A DNA stretch of 64,000 nt, taken from Acinetobacter sp. LoGeW2-3 (GTDB lineage Bacteria > Pseudomonadota > Gammaproteobacteria > Pseudomonadales > Moraxellaceae). The position numbers were made by a program, and so were the translations under genes. The stretch lies in assembly GCF_002688565.1 (NCBI RefSeq), contig NZ_CP024011.1, forward strand, positions 2,294,001 to 2,358,000, in the 5' to 3' direction. Below the pieces are notes generated by a model that was not told the origin of the DNA, made no database searches, and saw only the letters and a list, made by a program, of their open reading frames with translations. This document shows positions 7,591 through 16,677 of this stretch, in pieces (within the stretch, counting starts at the first letter, position 1; each line of letters opens with the position of its first letter).

Positions 7591-8386
7591 ATTATAAAGA
7601 GTGAAGATATAGGTAGGTGAATGATCCTATAAAAAATAAAAACAAAACATAGTGAAGCAGTATACTAACTTTACCTGATAAAAAAGGAAAAATTTTCTGA
7701 CCAAGCCATCATTCAATACATTTTAAATCTATTTTTTTTATTAGAATAAAAAGCATGTGACTTGGTGTGGAACTTTGATTTTATTTATTTTTAATAATCT
7801 TAATTATATTTTATCTATAAAACTAATATTTTTAAATCATGAATAATTGTTCATAAATAAAGTCTGGTAATTCTTGAAATGGTGGGTTAATGATTTCTTG
7901 CTTTGTTGATTCCTTTAGATTTCATCAAATAATCTGCCAATACAAATTAAGATTGCGCTATAGTTGGTGTGATAGCTATTAATCTATAGGTATTTATTTA
8001 ATTCGAAACCATTTTGAATGTTTAGTTCATTAATTGATTAAAGTCTATCTTTTTTGCTTGTATATTAATGAAAATTTGGTTTTTAATATTTAATTCCTGA
8101 ATTAATAAACTTAAAATTTAAACTGATTTTCTAATATTTTATTCGTATTATGATTTTAGAGATTAAAAAATACAAAAGATAGAAAAAAGAATCGATTAAA
8201 ATTTTAGTAATTGTAGTTTTTTATAATTTAATTTAAATTTCGATGGATCTACAGTTATTTATTAATATTTTAAGAATCATCAATACTTATGAGAATATTT
8301 TTTAAGAAATTTAATATAGATAAAAATGTTTCACTGATTAAAAAATTTTGTAGAATTGATAGTACCTCACAGGACGATTTGGAAAA

Positions 8387-8971
8387 ATGAGCACTATCGA
8401 CTATTACAATAATTATGCTTCTCAATTTATTGAAAATACGCTTCACGTAGATATGGAAAGTCTATATCAACTATTTTGTGAGCAACTTCCAATGAATGCT
8501 GTAATTCTCGACCTAGGGTGTGGATCTGGTCGGGATAGCTTAGCATTTAAAAAAAAAGGCTATACTGTTGAAGCGATTGATTATTCTAAAGCAATGGTTG
8601 AGCAAGCTACGGCATTAACGGGGCTCCAAGTACGTCATGAAAGTTTTTATGTGCTTTCAGCTTCGAATCAATATGATGGTGTGTGGGCATGTGCATCATT
8701 ACTTCACTGTGAGCGAAGTCGACTCCCTGATGTATTAAAGCGAATATATAAAGCGCTACGCTGTGGAGCTGTTTGCTATATGTCTTTTAAATACGGTACA
8801 CATGATCGGGAAAAAGACGGTAGAACATTTACAGATCTAGATAAACAACAAGCTCAGGAATTGCTGGATCAGCTGGGAGGGGTTACGGTATTAAAACAGT
8901 GGATCACTGTAGATAAACGTCCTGATCGCAATGAAAATTGGTTGAACATACTTTGGAAGAAAATAAAATAA
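8387..8971 (+). CDS. class I SAM-dependent methyltransferase
   Basis: A 194-residue Rossmann-fold methyltransferase. The SAM-binding motif I is LDLGCGSGRDSLAF (residues 42-55), an acidic strand-2 residue follows in VEAIDYSKAMVEQA, and motif IV-like residues are in YDGVWACASLLH. Nothing identifies the substrate; there is no NPPY or PC motif of DNA methylases, so a DNA target cannot be claimed. It precedes an HNH-nuclease gene by only 15 bp and likely forms an operon with it. The ATG follows AGGA at a slightly long distance. Composition is intermediate between the AT-rich neighbours and the core genes. Confidence 0.8.
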   Translation: MSTIDYYNNYASQFIENTLHVDMESLYQLFCEQLPMNAVILDLGCGSGRDSLAFKKKGYTVEAIDYSKAMVEQATALTGLQVRHESFYVLSASNQYDGVWACASLLHCERSRLPDVLKRIYKALRCGAVCYMSFKYGTHDREKDGRTFTDLDKQQAQELLDQLGGVTVLKQWITVDKRPDRNENWLNILWKKIK

Positions 8972-8986
8972 CAAGGAATCATTTTT

Positions 8987-10012
8987 ATGTCCGAGTTCTA
9001 TGAGATTGAACCATCATTAGAAAATTATTGGCGTGCCATTATTCTATTCGGACGTAATGTTGCTTCCTACAAATTTGCCTTAGCCAAATCACTGTATGAT
9101 CTGAAAATTGAAGGCAATACAGTCATTACTTTGGATCAATTGGCAGATCCCTTTAGCCAGCATATTTGTGAACATTTAAAACTCGTAGATAAACAAGCGA
9201 CTTCAAGTTCAAGTCGATTTTTAGATTTTTGTCGTTCTTATAATGCAGGTGAAATTGATCAGCAAACCTTGATTGCAAAAACTGTGCAGTTTGGCTTTGC
9301 CAATGTCATCGATGCTTTTCATAATGTGCATGGACAAGAGTTACCGAAAAGATTCTTTATGGATGCCCGTAAAACCCATGGTGGCATTATTCTGACAGAT
9401 GAAGTATTTCAGTTATTTCAAACTCAAAATTCCAAAGATTTAGTTGATGAAACTGAAGCAAGATGGCGTCTAGTCGAAACAGCCTGGGACATGAATTTGC
9501 CAAAGCATTTGGTTCAGATCGAGCATGATGACCATGGAATTTTGATAGCTAATAATAAGATTCGAAGAGTTAATGTTACAACGGCGAAGTCAGCTTTAAA
9601 TGGATATCAAAAGAGTAGATGCTTTTATTGCTTTTCGCCTATCATAATCGAACAGATGCAAGAACTATCAGCAGATGTTGATCACTTTTTTCCTCATAAA
9701 CTTCGTGAGTGTGATATTCAAAAGCCTATTAACGGCGTGGCTAATTTAGTACTCGCTTGCCCTTCATGCAACCGGGGGCAACAAGGGAAGTTTGATAGGT
9801 TGCCATCAGTAAACTTGTTGGAAAGATTACATAAGCGTAATGAGTATCTTATAACTAGTCACCATCCTTTGAGAGAAACTTTAATTGCTCAAACAGGATT
9901 TACAGAGCAAGCACGGCGAGGCTTTCTACAGGATGCCTATAACTGTGCCAATTTAACTATGGGGGGAGGAATGAAATGGGAGCCTCAGCGACAGGGGCTG
10001 CAACTTTTTTAA
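8987..10012 (+). CDS. HNH-endonuclease domain protein
   Basis: 341 residues. The N-terminal 190 residues are not recognised (starts MSEFYEIEPSLENYWRAIILFGRN). The second half has a zinc-bound HNH nuclease: CFYCF (residue 211 on), the HNH signature VDHFFPHKL (about 231), the N-containing NGVANLVLAC, and the second zinc pair CPSCNRGQQGK (about 256-266). Both histidines and the asparagine of the fold are present, so it could be active. The 15-bp gap to the methyltransferase suggests that the two work together, for instance a modification-plus-nuclease defence pair. This is inference from gene order. Confidence 0.8.
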   Translation: MSEFYEIEPSLENYWRAIILFGRNVASYKFALAKSLYDLKIEGNTVITLDQLADPFSQHICEHLKLVDKQATSSSSRFLDFCRSYNAGEIDQQTLIAKTVQFGFANVIDAFHNVHGQELPKRFFMDARKTHGGIILTDEVFQLFQTQNSKDLVDETEARWRLVETAWDMNLPKHLVQIEHDDHGILIANNKIRRVNVTTAKSALNGYQKSRCFYCFSPIIIEQMQELSADVDHFFPHKLRECDIQKPINGVANLVLACPSCNRGQQGKFDRLPSVNLLERLHKRNEYLITSHHPLRETLIAQTGFTEQARRGFLQDAYNCANLTMGGGMKWEPQRQGLQLF

Positions 10013-10216
10013 TTATTTATTATTGATAGCATATCTTTCAGTGGTTATAGGACGTATAAACAGTATTCTTGTAGAGTGCCAAAGGAATTTATGTGCAAGC
10101 ATGAAAAAATAATTATTCTATTTGGTCTATAGGCTGCTGAAAACAATATTTAAAAGAAGAAGAAAATTATATTATTTGATACTTCAGATAAAAAATTTAA
10201 ATACGTATTAAGAGCG

Positions 10217-11842
10217 GTGGGTAAATTAGGAATGGCTTCGTTATATCTAAACAGATTGAACTTCAATGAAAGAGAAAAATTAATTCATGATCTTCATTTA
10301 GCACAAAAAGGAATGTGTTTTATTTGTGAAAAGCCAATTGATTTAGTTATTCACTCTGACAGTCTCGATATCGATCATGTGATCCCATCTGCTCATAATG
10401 GTAAAGATGATCCTAGTAACTTTGCAGTAACACATGCAAGTTGTAATCGGTCAAAACAGGCAAGCAACCTTGAAGTTGCTCGAATATTACAACGCTTTAA
10501 ACAATTAAAAGAAGACTTACAGCAGGATAATAAAGTTCCGAATTTAGCGCATATTCTAGATAGAGCTAATGGTGGGAAGCATGAACTTAGTTTTAAAATT
10601 GAAGGCGACAACGTTCAGTTCAGCTTATCTAGTATAGGTGATGAAAAAATTTACCAATTGCCACTCTATCAAGATGACCTAAGTGGATTCAAATATTTTT
10701 TCGCGAAAATGCCAATAGAATATTTACATCATGATCAACGAATTAATCCAAGATCAATTGGTCCTAATATTGGTAAATTGGTTGAAGAGTTTTATCAAAA
10801 GAGACCACAACTACATATTCCTTTAGCATGGATGAAGAGTGAAAATAATAAATCAGGTATCTTTATCTTTGATGGTCAACATAAGGCGGCGGCGCAAATC
10901 ATGTTAGGGGTACGTTCATTACCTGTACGGGTTTTTGTTGATGTAGATGCTGATGTTTTAATAACGACAAACTTTAATGCTGGGACAACTTTAAAGCAGG
11001 TAGCTTTTGACAAATCAGTTCAACGACATTTAGGTAGTACGTTATATCAAGATAAATTACAGCGTTACCGTATAGATACGGCACGAGACGTAAATGATTT
11101 CACCTTTTCAGAAAAGGATTTAGCTGCTCACTTTAAAGGTCAGTCTCGAGAGATCAAACGCTATGTTCTAGATGCCGTTCGTAATGCTGTGATTACTAGC
11201 CCAGACAATAAGTTGCGTGACTATATTGATATGGCAGGTAAGGCAACTGAAAAACCAATTTCATATAGCAGTGTAGAACGGACATTCTATTCATTTTTTA
11301 TTCATTCAGATCTATTAGAAACGCGCTTAGATTATAAAACTGATATAGGGGAAAATCCTCGAGAGCTTGAGATTAGTCAATTGGTTCAGTTGATGAATAT
11401 CATTGCTGAGGAGTTTTATATCGATAAATATAACTTTGATATTGGAACAGGTCAGATTGAAAGTAAAATTCAAAAAGGTCAGGTCATTCCACTCGAGCAC
11501 TTAAAAGCTTTTCGTTTGAGTAAAGAAGAGATTGTTTATAACTGGCTGTCATTTGTGAGAGATGTAATAAATAATTATTACAGTACGGTAGGTGGTGCTT
11601 ATTATTCCAATAAACCGTTTCAAACAAAGTTCCCTGATCAACTTTGGGTGAATATCCGCAATTTTCTAAGAAATTTTGCAGCGCTTCCATTTTTAGTGAA
11701 TACACAACTGTCATCTACGATTTTTAGTGGAAAACGTTCTACTGATTACTGGCAGACGATTTTGAAAACTGGTGAAAGTAATGATGGTATTAAAGTGATG
11801 CCTCATGGGATTATTATTATCCAAATGCAACAACCAAGCTGA
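10217..11842 (+). CDS. HNH nuclease fused to a DGQHR-like (ParB/DndB-type) domain
   Basis: 541 residues from the GTG at 10217; ATG at 10232 is an alternative start. The N-terminal HNH domain has CFICEKPID (about residue 34), DIDHVIPSAHNG (about 52) and THASCNRSKQ (about 72). A DGQHR-like domain follows, with the signature FIFDGQHKAAAQIMLG around residue 218, a fold related to ParB/Srx and seen in DndB-type proteins. The frame stays open upstream to a stop at 10151 with plausible peptide (FDTSDKKFKYVLRAVGK) but no ordinary start codon, so the N-terminus may be longer. It lies 204 bp after the HNH gene and before the type I restriction genes. Probable defence function; mechanism unknown. Confidence 0.75.
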   Translation: MGKLGMASLYLNRLNFNEREKLIHDLHLAQKGMCFICEKPIDLVIHSDSLDIDHVIPSAHNGKDDPSNFAVTHASCNRSKQASNLEVARILQRFKQLKEDLQQDNKVPNLAHILDRANGGKHELSFKIEGDNVQFSLSSIGDEKIYQLPLYQDDLSGFKYFFAKMPIEYLHHDQRINPRSIGPNIGKLVEEFYQKRPQLHIPLAWMKSENNKSGIFIFDGQHKAAAQIMLGVRSLPVRVFVDVDADVLITTNFNAGTTLKQVAFDKSVQRHLGSTLYQDKLQRYRIDTARDVNDFTFSEKDLAAHFKGQSREIKRYVLDAVRNAVITSPDNKLRDYIDMAGKATEKPISYSSVERTFYSFFIHSDLLETRLDYKTDIGENPRELEISQLVQLMNIIAEEFYIDKYNFDIGTGQIESKIQKGQVIPLEHLKAFRLSKEEIVYNWLSFVRDVINNYYSTVGGAYYSNKPFQTKFPDQLWVNIRNFLRNFAALPFLVNTQLSSTIFSGKRSTDYWQTILKTGESNDGIKVMPHGIIIIQMQQPS

Positions 11843-11883
11843 TTAGATGCCCTTTGTAGCCTTATGACTGCAAAGGGCAATAC

Positions 11884-12342
11884 TTAAAACTTGGAAATAC
11901 CACTAATATTTTTTAGTGCTGTTGCTTCTATGCTGGTGGCTTTTCTCAAGCCAGGTCTTTTGGTCAGGAATTTTTGATGGATTAGCTGCCAGTCTTCATT
12001 TGATTTATTCCATTCTATAGGTAAGGTTAGTAGAGATTTTTTGCCTGTATAAGCATACATAAAATCATCCGAAACCATAGTAGGTGGTGTTGTTTTTGCA
12101 TGAACGGTAAAACAATCAACTAAGGTATATCGAGTTTCTTTATTACTTATTTTGTCGCCCTGAATCATCCAAATGATATCACCTGCATTAAGGTGAAATT
12201 CTTCTTTCGAGTAGACAATAGATTGCTCAAGAGCAGCGTAAGGGAAGGGATTTTCTTCAGAATGTGATTGATGATAAGCAAGCCAATGTTGAGCCATTTT
12301 ATTAAGACCTTTGAGGTTACATTGTAATATTAAGCTATTCAT
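11884..12342 (-). CDS. conserved hypothetical protein in defence cluster
   Basis: About 152 residues from the ATG at 12342; a TTG at 12375 would add 11 residues. It is not firmly recognised. The middle holds a beta-rich stretch (FHLNAGDIIWMIQGDK, then ETRYTLVDCFTV) reminiscent of the small PUA/EVE-like folds that occur beside restriction systems, but I see no diagnostic motif. It is transcribed against its neighbours, between the HNH-DGQHR gene and hsdM, and ends 41 bp from the convergent gene. The minus-strand upstream region is shared with the hsdM promoter. Confidence 0.55.
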   Translation of the reverse strand: MNSLILQCNLKGLNKMAQHWLAYHQSHSEENPFPYAALEQSIVYSKEEFHLNAGDIIWMIQGDKISNKETRYTLVDCFTVHAKTTPPTMVSDDFMYAYTGKKSLLTLPIEWNKSNEDWQLIHQKFLTKRPGLRKATSIEATALKNISGISKF

Positions 12343-12467
12343 TATAATCGACTTAAATAGTGAAAAATTATTCAATCATTCATCTTAATTTTGTTGACTA
12401 AATGACTGTAAAAATAACTCAAAATAACAGTTGTCCTATATGCTCAAATTACCGAGAATATGGGCAA

Positions 12468-12496
12468 TTGATTGGTCTGAATTGACAGACTATAAC
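12468..12496 (+). promoter_or_regulatory. candidate sigma-70 promoter of the hsd operon
   Basis: TTGATT (12468-12473), a 17-base spacer and TATAAC (12491-12496), about 50 bp before the hsdM ATG. This is the best -35/-10 pair in the gap between the divergent gene and hsdM. It is a sequence match only. Confidence 0.4.
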
Positions 12497-12548
12497 CTTT
12501 TTTAAGCATCTTAGAATGCTCTAATATTTGATTAAATGTAGACCACCT

Positions 12549-15311
12549 ATGAACAAGCAACAACTCGCTTCCAAAATTTGGGAATCAGCCAATAAAATGC
12601 GCTCAAAGATTGAGGCAAATGAATATAAAGACTATATCCTAGGGTTCATGTTCTACAAATTCTTGTCTGATAAAGAACAAAGCTTTTTAGAAGCCAATGA
12701 CTTTGCACAATCAGATATTGAAGCACTGACAGAAGAAGATGCTGAAACTGTAGAATTTATTAAAAATGGTATCGGTTATTTCATCGCTTATGATGACCTG
12801 TTTTCAACATGGCTTAATAAGGGCTTAGACTTTACTGTTGCCGATGTTCGTGATGCGCTTTCGGCTTTTTCACGCCACATTCACAGCTCTCACAAAAAAG
12901 TATTTGATGGTATTTTTAAGACATTAGAGACAGGTCTGAGCAAGCTTGGCGATAACTCAAATAGCCAGACCAAAGCGATCAGTGATTTGTTGCAATTGAT
13001 CAAAGTCATTCCAATGAACAACAAGCAAGACTATGACGTGCTTGGATTCATTTATGAATACTTAATTGGATCATTTGCTGCGAATGCAGGTAAAAAAGCA
13101 GGTGAGTTCTATACACCACATGAAGTTTCAGTTCTCATGTCTGAAATCATTGCGCATCATTTAAAAGATCAGCCTGAAATCAAAATTTACGATCCAACAA
13201 GTGGTTCGGGGTCGTTGCTGATTAATATTGGTAGCTCTGTGGCGAAGCATGTGAATGATGCCAATAAAATCAAATACTATGCACAAGAGTTAAAGGAAAA
13301 TACCTATAACTTAACCCGTATGAACTTGGTGATGCGTGGTATCTTGCCTGCCAATATTGTGGCGAGAAATGCCGATACTTTAGAAGATGATTGGCCATTT
13401 TTTGAAGACAATGATCCAATCAATACTTACGAACCACTTTATGTAGATGCAGTGGTATCCAATCCACCATATTCACAGGCTTGGGATCCAGCAAATAAAG
13501 ATGCAGATCCTCGATACAAAGAGTTTGGTTTAGCCCCTAAAACCAAAGCGGATTACGCGTTCCTGCTGCATGACTTATATCATTTAAAACCAAACGGTAT
13601 TATGGCGATTGTCTTACCACATGGCGTGTTGTTCCGTGGTGGTGAAGAAGAGCGTATTCGTACCAATTTGATTAAGAAAAATCATATCGATGCGATTATT
13701 GGTTTACCTGCCAATATTTTCTTTGGTACGGGTATTCCAACGGTCATCATTATTTTAAAACAACAACGTCCAACCACAGACGTGTTGATCGTTGATGCGT
13801 CTAAAGGCTTTGTGAAGCAAGGTAAAAACAACCATCTACAAGCATCGAATATCAAGAAAATTGTCGATGCTGTGATTGAGCGTAAAGACGTTGAACAGTT
13901 CTCACGTGTAGTGACGCAAAAAGAAATTCAAGATCAGGGCTATAACCTCAATATTCCTCGTTATGTGGATTCTTCAGCAACGGCTGAAACATGGGATATT
14001 TATGCCACGATGTTTGGCGGTATTCCGAAAAAAGAAATTGATGCACATGTTGCATATTGGAAAGCATTCCCACAGTTACGCCAAGACTTATTTACCGACA
14101 GCGATACGCCTTATGTCAATTTAGCGACGGCTGAAATTAGCCAAGCGATTCAAGGCCATCAAGATGTGAAGGGCTTTGTAACTCAGTTTAATACCGCATT
14201 TGCTGATTTTCAGGATTACTTGAAGGGTGAACTCATTGGCAAAATGCAAAGCTTGCATATTGCTCAGCAAGAAGATGTTTTAAGTAAAGACATCTTTAAA
14301 CGTTTAGCCGATATCCCACTAGTGGATAAATATCAGGCCTACCAAGCTTTAGATGATCAATGGCAAGGTATTGCAGGTGATTTGGAGATTATTCAATCTG
14401 AAGGTTTGAATGCTGCCAAAATCGTTAATCCAAATATCGTGATTAAAAAGAAAGATGGTAAAGAGCATGAAGTACAAGAAGGTTGGGTAGGCTATGTATT
14501 GCCATTTGATCTAGTACAGCAGCGTTTATTGTCTAAAGAGTTGGAAGCATTAAAAGCCAAAGAGCGTGAACTTGCAGAAGCCAGTGCAGAGATTGAGTCT
14601 TTGATGGAGTCTTTATCTGAAGAAGATAAAGAGCAGTTGTTAAATGAAGCCAATGATGCTTTTGTGCCTGCCGAAATTGCTAAAGCCTTAAAGCAAGCTT
14701 ATGCGGAAATTGAAACGCCTGAAATTGTTGCACTCAATGAGTATCTTGAGTTTTTAGGTACAGACCCTAAACCGAAAAAGCCTCAAAAAGAGCAGTTTGT
14801 AAAAGACCATACAGAAGTGCAATGGTCAAACATTGAAGCAAATAAAGATGGCACTTATGCAGCCCCAAAAGTTAAAGCGTATTTAAAGCAATTACGTTCA
14901 GGCTTTAGTTTTGAAGAAGGAAGCCTAGAAGCGACTTTGGTGCAGGTAGATGAGTTACTTGCACAAGAGAAAGAGTTAAAAGCACAGATCAATGATGATG
15001 CTAAAACACTTCATCTTTTAACGAAAACCACTATTGAAGCTCTAGAAGAAACTCAAGTGAAAGCGTTGCTAGAAGCGAAGTGGGTTGAACCAATTGTGTC
15101 TGCGATTTTGGCATTGCCTAATGAAGTGATTGAGCATTTGACTGATACGGTACAGGCTTTAGCAGATAAATATGCAGTGACTTATACAGAAACTACGCAA
15201 AAGCTGACTGAGGCAGAGCATAGCCTTGCAGACTTGATTGATGACTTAACTGGTGATGAGTTTGATATGAAAGGCTTGGCACAGTTTCAAGCATTGTTAA
15301 AAGGGGCGTAA
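12549..15311 (+). CDS. hsdM: type I restriction-modification DNA methylase subunit
   Basis: Adenine-N6 methyltransferase subunit of a type I RM complex. ATG 12549 (MNKQQLASKIWESANKMRSK) is preferred over a TTG at 12528. An N-terminal helical HsdM domain is followed by the N6_Mtase domain: FYTPHEVSVLM (about 190), SAM motif DPTSGSGSLLINIG (about 214) and catalytic SNPPYS (about 303). Length is about 920 residues, far above the usual 500 or so. The C-terminal third is charged and helical (for example KAKERELAEASAEIESLMES), likely coiled coil. One base separates its stop from hsdS, so the two are cotranscribed. Confidence 0.93.
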   Translation: MNKQQLASKIWESANKMRSKIEANEYKDYILGFMFYKFLSDKEQSFLEANDFAQSDIEALTEEDAETVEFIKNGIGYFIAYDDLFSTWLNKGLDFTVADVRDALSAFSRHIHSSHKKVFDGIFKTLETGLSKLGDNSNSQTKAISDLLQLIKVIPMNNKQDYDVLGFIYEYLIGSFAANAGKKAGEFYTPHEVSVLMSEIIAHHLKDQPEIKIYDPTSGSGSLLINIGSSVAKHVNDANKIKYYAQELKENTYNLTRMNLVMRGILPANIVARNADTLEDDWPFFEDNDPINTYEPLYVDAVVSNPPYSQAWDPANKDADPRYKEFGLAPKTKADYAFLLHDLYHLKPNGIMAIVLPHGVLFRGGEEERIRTNLIKKNHIDAIIGLPANIFFGTGIPTVIIILKQQRPTTDVLIVDASKGFVKQGKNNHLQASNIKKIVDAVIERKDVEQFSRVVTQKEIQDQGYNLNIPRYVDSSATAETWDIYATMFGGIPKKEIDAHVAYWKAFPQLRQDLFTDSDTPYVNLATAEISQAIQGHQDVKGFVTQFNTAFADFQDYLKGELIGKMQSLHIAQQEDVLSKDIFKRLADIPLVDKYQAYQALDDQWQGIAGDLEIIQSEGLNAAKIVNPNIVIKKKDGKEHEVQEGWVGYVLPFDLVQQRLLSKELEALKAKERELAEASAEIESLMESLSEEDKEQLLNEANDAFVPAEIAKALKQAYAEIETPEIVALNEYLEFLGTDPKPKKPQKEQFVKDHTEVQWSNIEANKDGTYAAPKVKAYLKQLRSGFSFEEGSLEATLVQVDELLAQEKELKAQINDDAKTLHLLTKTTIEALEETQVKALLEAKWVEPIVSAILALPNEVIEHLTDTVQALADKYAVTYTETTQKLTEAEHSLADLIDDLTGDEFDMKGLAQFQALLKGA

Positions 15312-15312
15312 T

Positions 15313-16605
15313 GTGGAAAAGCAAAAATGCCCTGAATTAAGATTTGAAGGTTTTGATGATGGTTGGCAGCAAAAAGCTTTGAATGAAATGTTTATTCCAT
15401 TGCCAAATAATACGCTTTCAAGAGCGGATTTGAATTATGACAATGGAGATATCAAAAATATTCATTATGGGGATATTCTTGTAAAATATACAGCTGTGCT
15501 GGATTACAAGAAAGACAAGATACCATTTATTACAGATGGGAAAATTTCCGACTTTAAAAGCCAATTTTTACAGAATGGCGATGTTATTTTTGCTGATACG
15601 GCAGAGGATGAAAGTGCTGGAAAAGCAATCGAAATAAGTGGAGTAGACGATAATTATATTGTATCTGGTCTGCATACTATGGCATATCGTCCGAGAATAA
15701 AATTATCACCTTATTACTTGGGACATTATCTCAATTCAAATGCTTATCACCATCAACTTTTGTCATTGATGCAAGGTATTAAAGTACTATCTGTTAGTCG
15801 GACTAATCTTGCTAAGACGATTGTTAAATATCCTGCTTCTGAAAAAGAACAAGCTCAAATTGGTGAATTTTTCCAAAACCTTGATCAATCAATTGCTTTA
15901 CATGAAAAAAAATTGGCACAAACACAAAACTTTAAAAAAGCGATGTTGGAAAAAATGTTTCCAAAACAGGGAAGTAAGCGTCCTGAAATTCGTTTAAACA
16001 GTTTTAGAGGGGATTGGTATAGCTCAAAATTAACAGATTATATTTCGATTAAGCATGGTTATGCATTTAATGGTGAATTTTTTAGCGATAAAGAAACCGA
16101 TTATTGTTTATTAACGCCGGGTAACTTTATGATTGGTGGTGGATTCAAAGCTGAAAAATTTATCTATTACAAGGGTGGAGTTCCTAAGAATTATATCCTT
16201 AAGGAAAATGATCTTATTGTAACTATGACTGACTTAAGTAAAGAAAGTGATACTTTAGGTTTACCTGCATTATTACCATCAATTGAAGGAAAAATCTTAC
16301 TTCATAATCAGCGATTAGGATTAATTACTTTTGAAAATTTAGAGTTAGAAAAAGAGTTTCTATTTTACCTATTACAGACCAAATCCTACCATAAATATAT
16401 CGTACTATCGGCAACAGGTACGACAGTAAAACATACTTCTCCAAGTAAAATTTTAGGATTTACTTGTAAAATTCCAGAGCCAACTGAACAGAAAAAAATA
16501 GGTGGATTCTTCAAAAAAATTGATGAAAAGATCAATTTACATCAGCAACAGCTGCAAACTTTAAAAAACCTAAAACAAGCATTTTTAGAAAAAATGTTTG
16601 TTTAA
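15313..16605 (+). CDS. hsdS: type I restriction-modification specificity subunit
   Basis: Sets the bipartite DNA target. 430 residues from a GTG one base after the hsdM stop. There are two target-recognition domains (about residues 10-170 and 225-390), each followed by a conserved helical spacer. The spacers share the pattern QAQIGEFFQNLDQSIALH...LEKMFP (about 180-220) and QKKIGGFFKKIDEKINLH...LEKMFV (end), the repeated dimer-like organisation of HsdS. Both half-subunits look complete. The recognition site cannot be predicted from sequence alone. Confidence 0.92.
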   Translation: MEKQKCPELRFEGFDDGWQQKALNEMFIPLPNNTLSRADLNYDNGDIKNIHYGDILVKYTAVLDYKKDKIPFITDGKISDFKSQFLQNGDVIFADTAEDESAGKAIEISGVDDNYIVSGLHTMAYRPRIKLSPYYLGHYLNSNAYHHQLLSLMQGIKVLSVSRTNLAKTIVKYPASEKEQAQIGEFFQNLDQSIALHEKKLAQTQNFKKAMLEKMFPKQGSKRPEIRLNSFRGDWYSSKLTDYISIKHGYAFNGEFFSDKETDYCLLTPGNFMIGGGFKAEKFIYYKGGVPKNYILKENDLIVTMTDLSKESDTLGLPALLPSIEGKILLHNQRLGLITFENLELEKEFLFYLLQTKSYHKYIVLSATGTTVKHTSPSKILGFTCKIPEPTEQKKIGGFFKKIDEKINLHQQQLQTLKNLKQAFLEKMFV

Positions 16606-16615
16606 TCACTGCTAT

Positions 16616-16638
16616 ATCCCCCTTTATTTAAGGGGGAT
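16616..16638. repeat. CCCCC/GGGGG palindrome in the hsdS-hsdR gap
   Basis: ATCCCCCTT (16616-16624), loop TATTT, AAGGGGGAT (16630-16638). It fills most of the 72-bp gap between hsdS and hsdR. The same CCCCCTTT...AAAGGGGG core occurs inside hrpA (40135-40211), so this appears to be a dispersed repeat and not simply a terminator. It could still lower hsdR transcription or stabilise the upstream mRNA. Confidence 0.6.
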
Positions 16639-16677
16639 TTAAGAATCTAAATACTGACTTTATAACACCAAACAAAT

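Larger units (their letters stand above)
6465..8386. other. 1.9-kb AT-rich gene-free region
   Basis: No credible reading frame on either strand. It contains the iteron-like array (6985-7127), an 8-bp inverted repeat around TATG at 6845-6864, and the hairpin at 7570-7590. The rest is very AT-rich DNA. The composition and repeats resemble a plasmid replication origin that has lost, or never had, an adjacent rep gene. Decayed genes beyond recognition are also possible. Confidence 0.5.
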
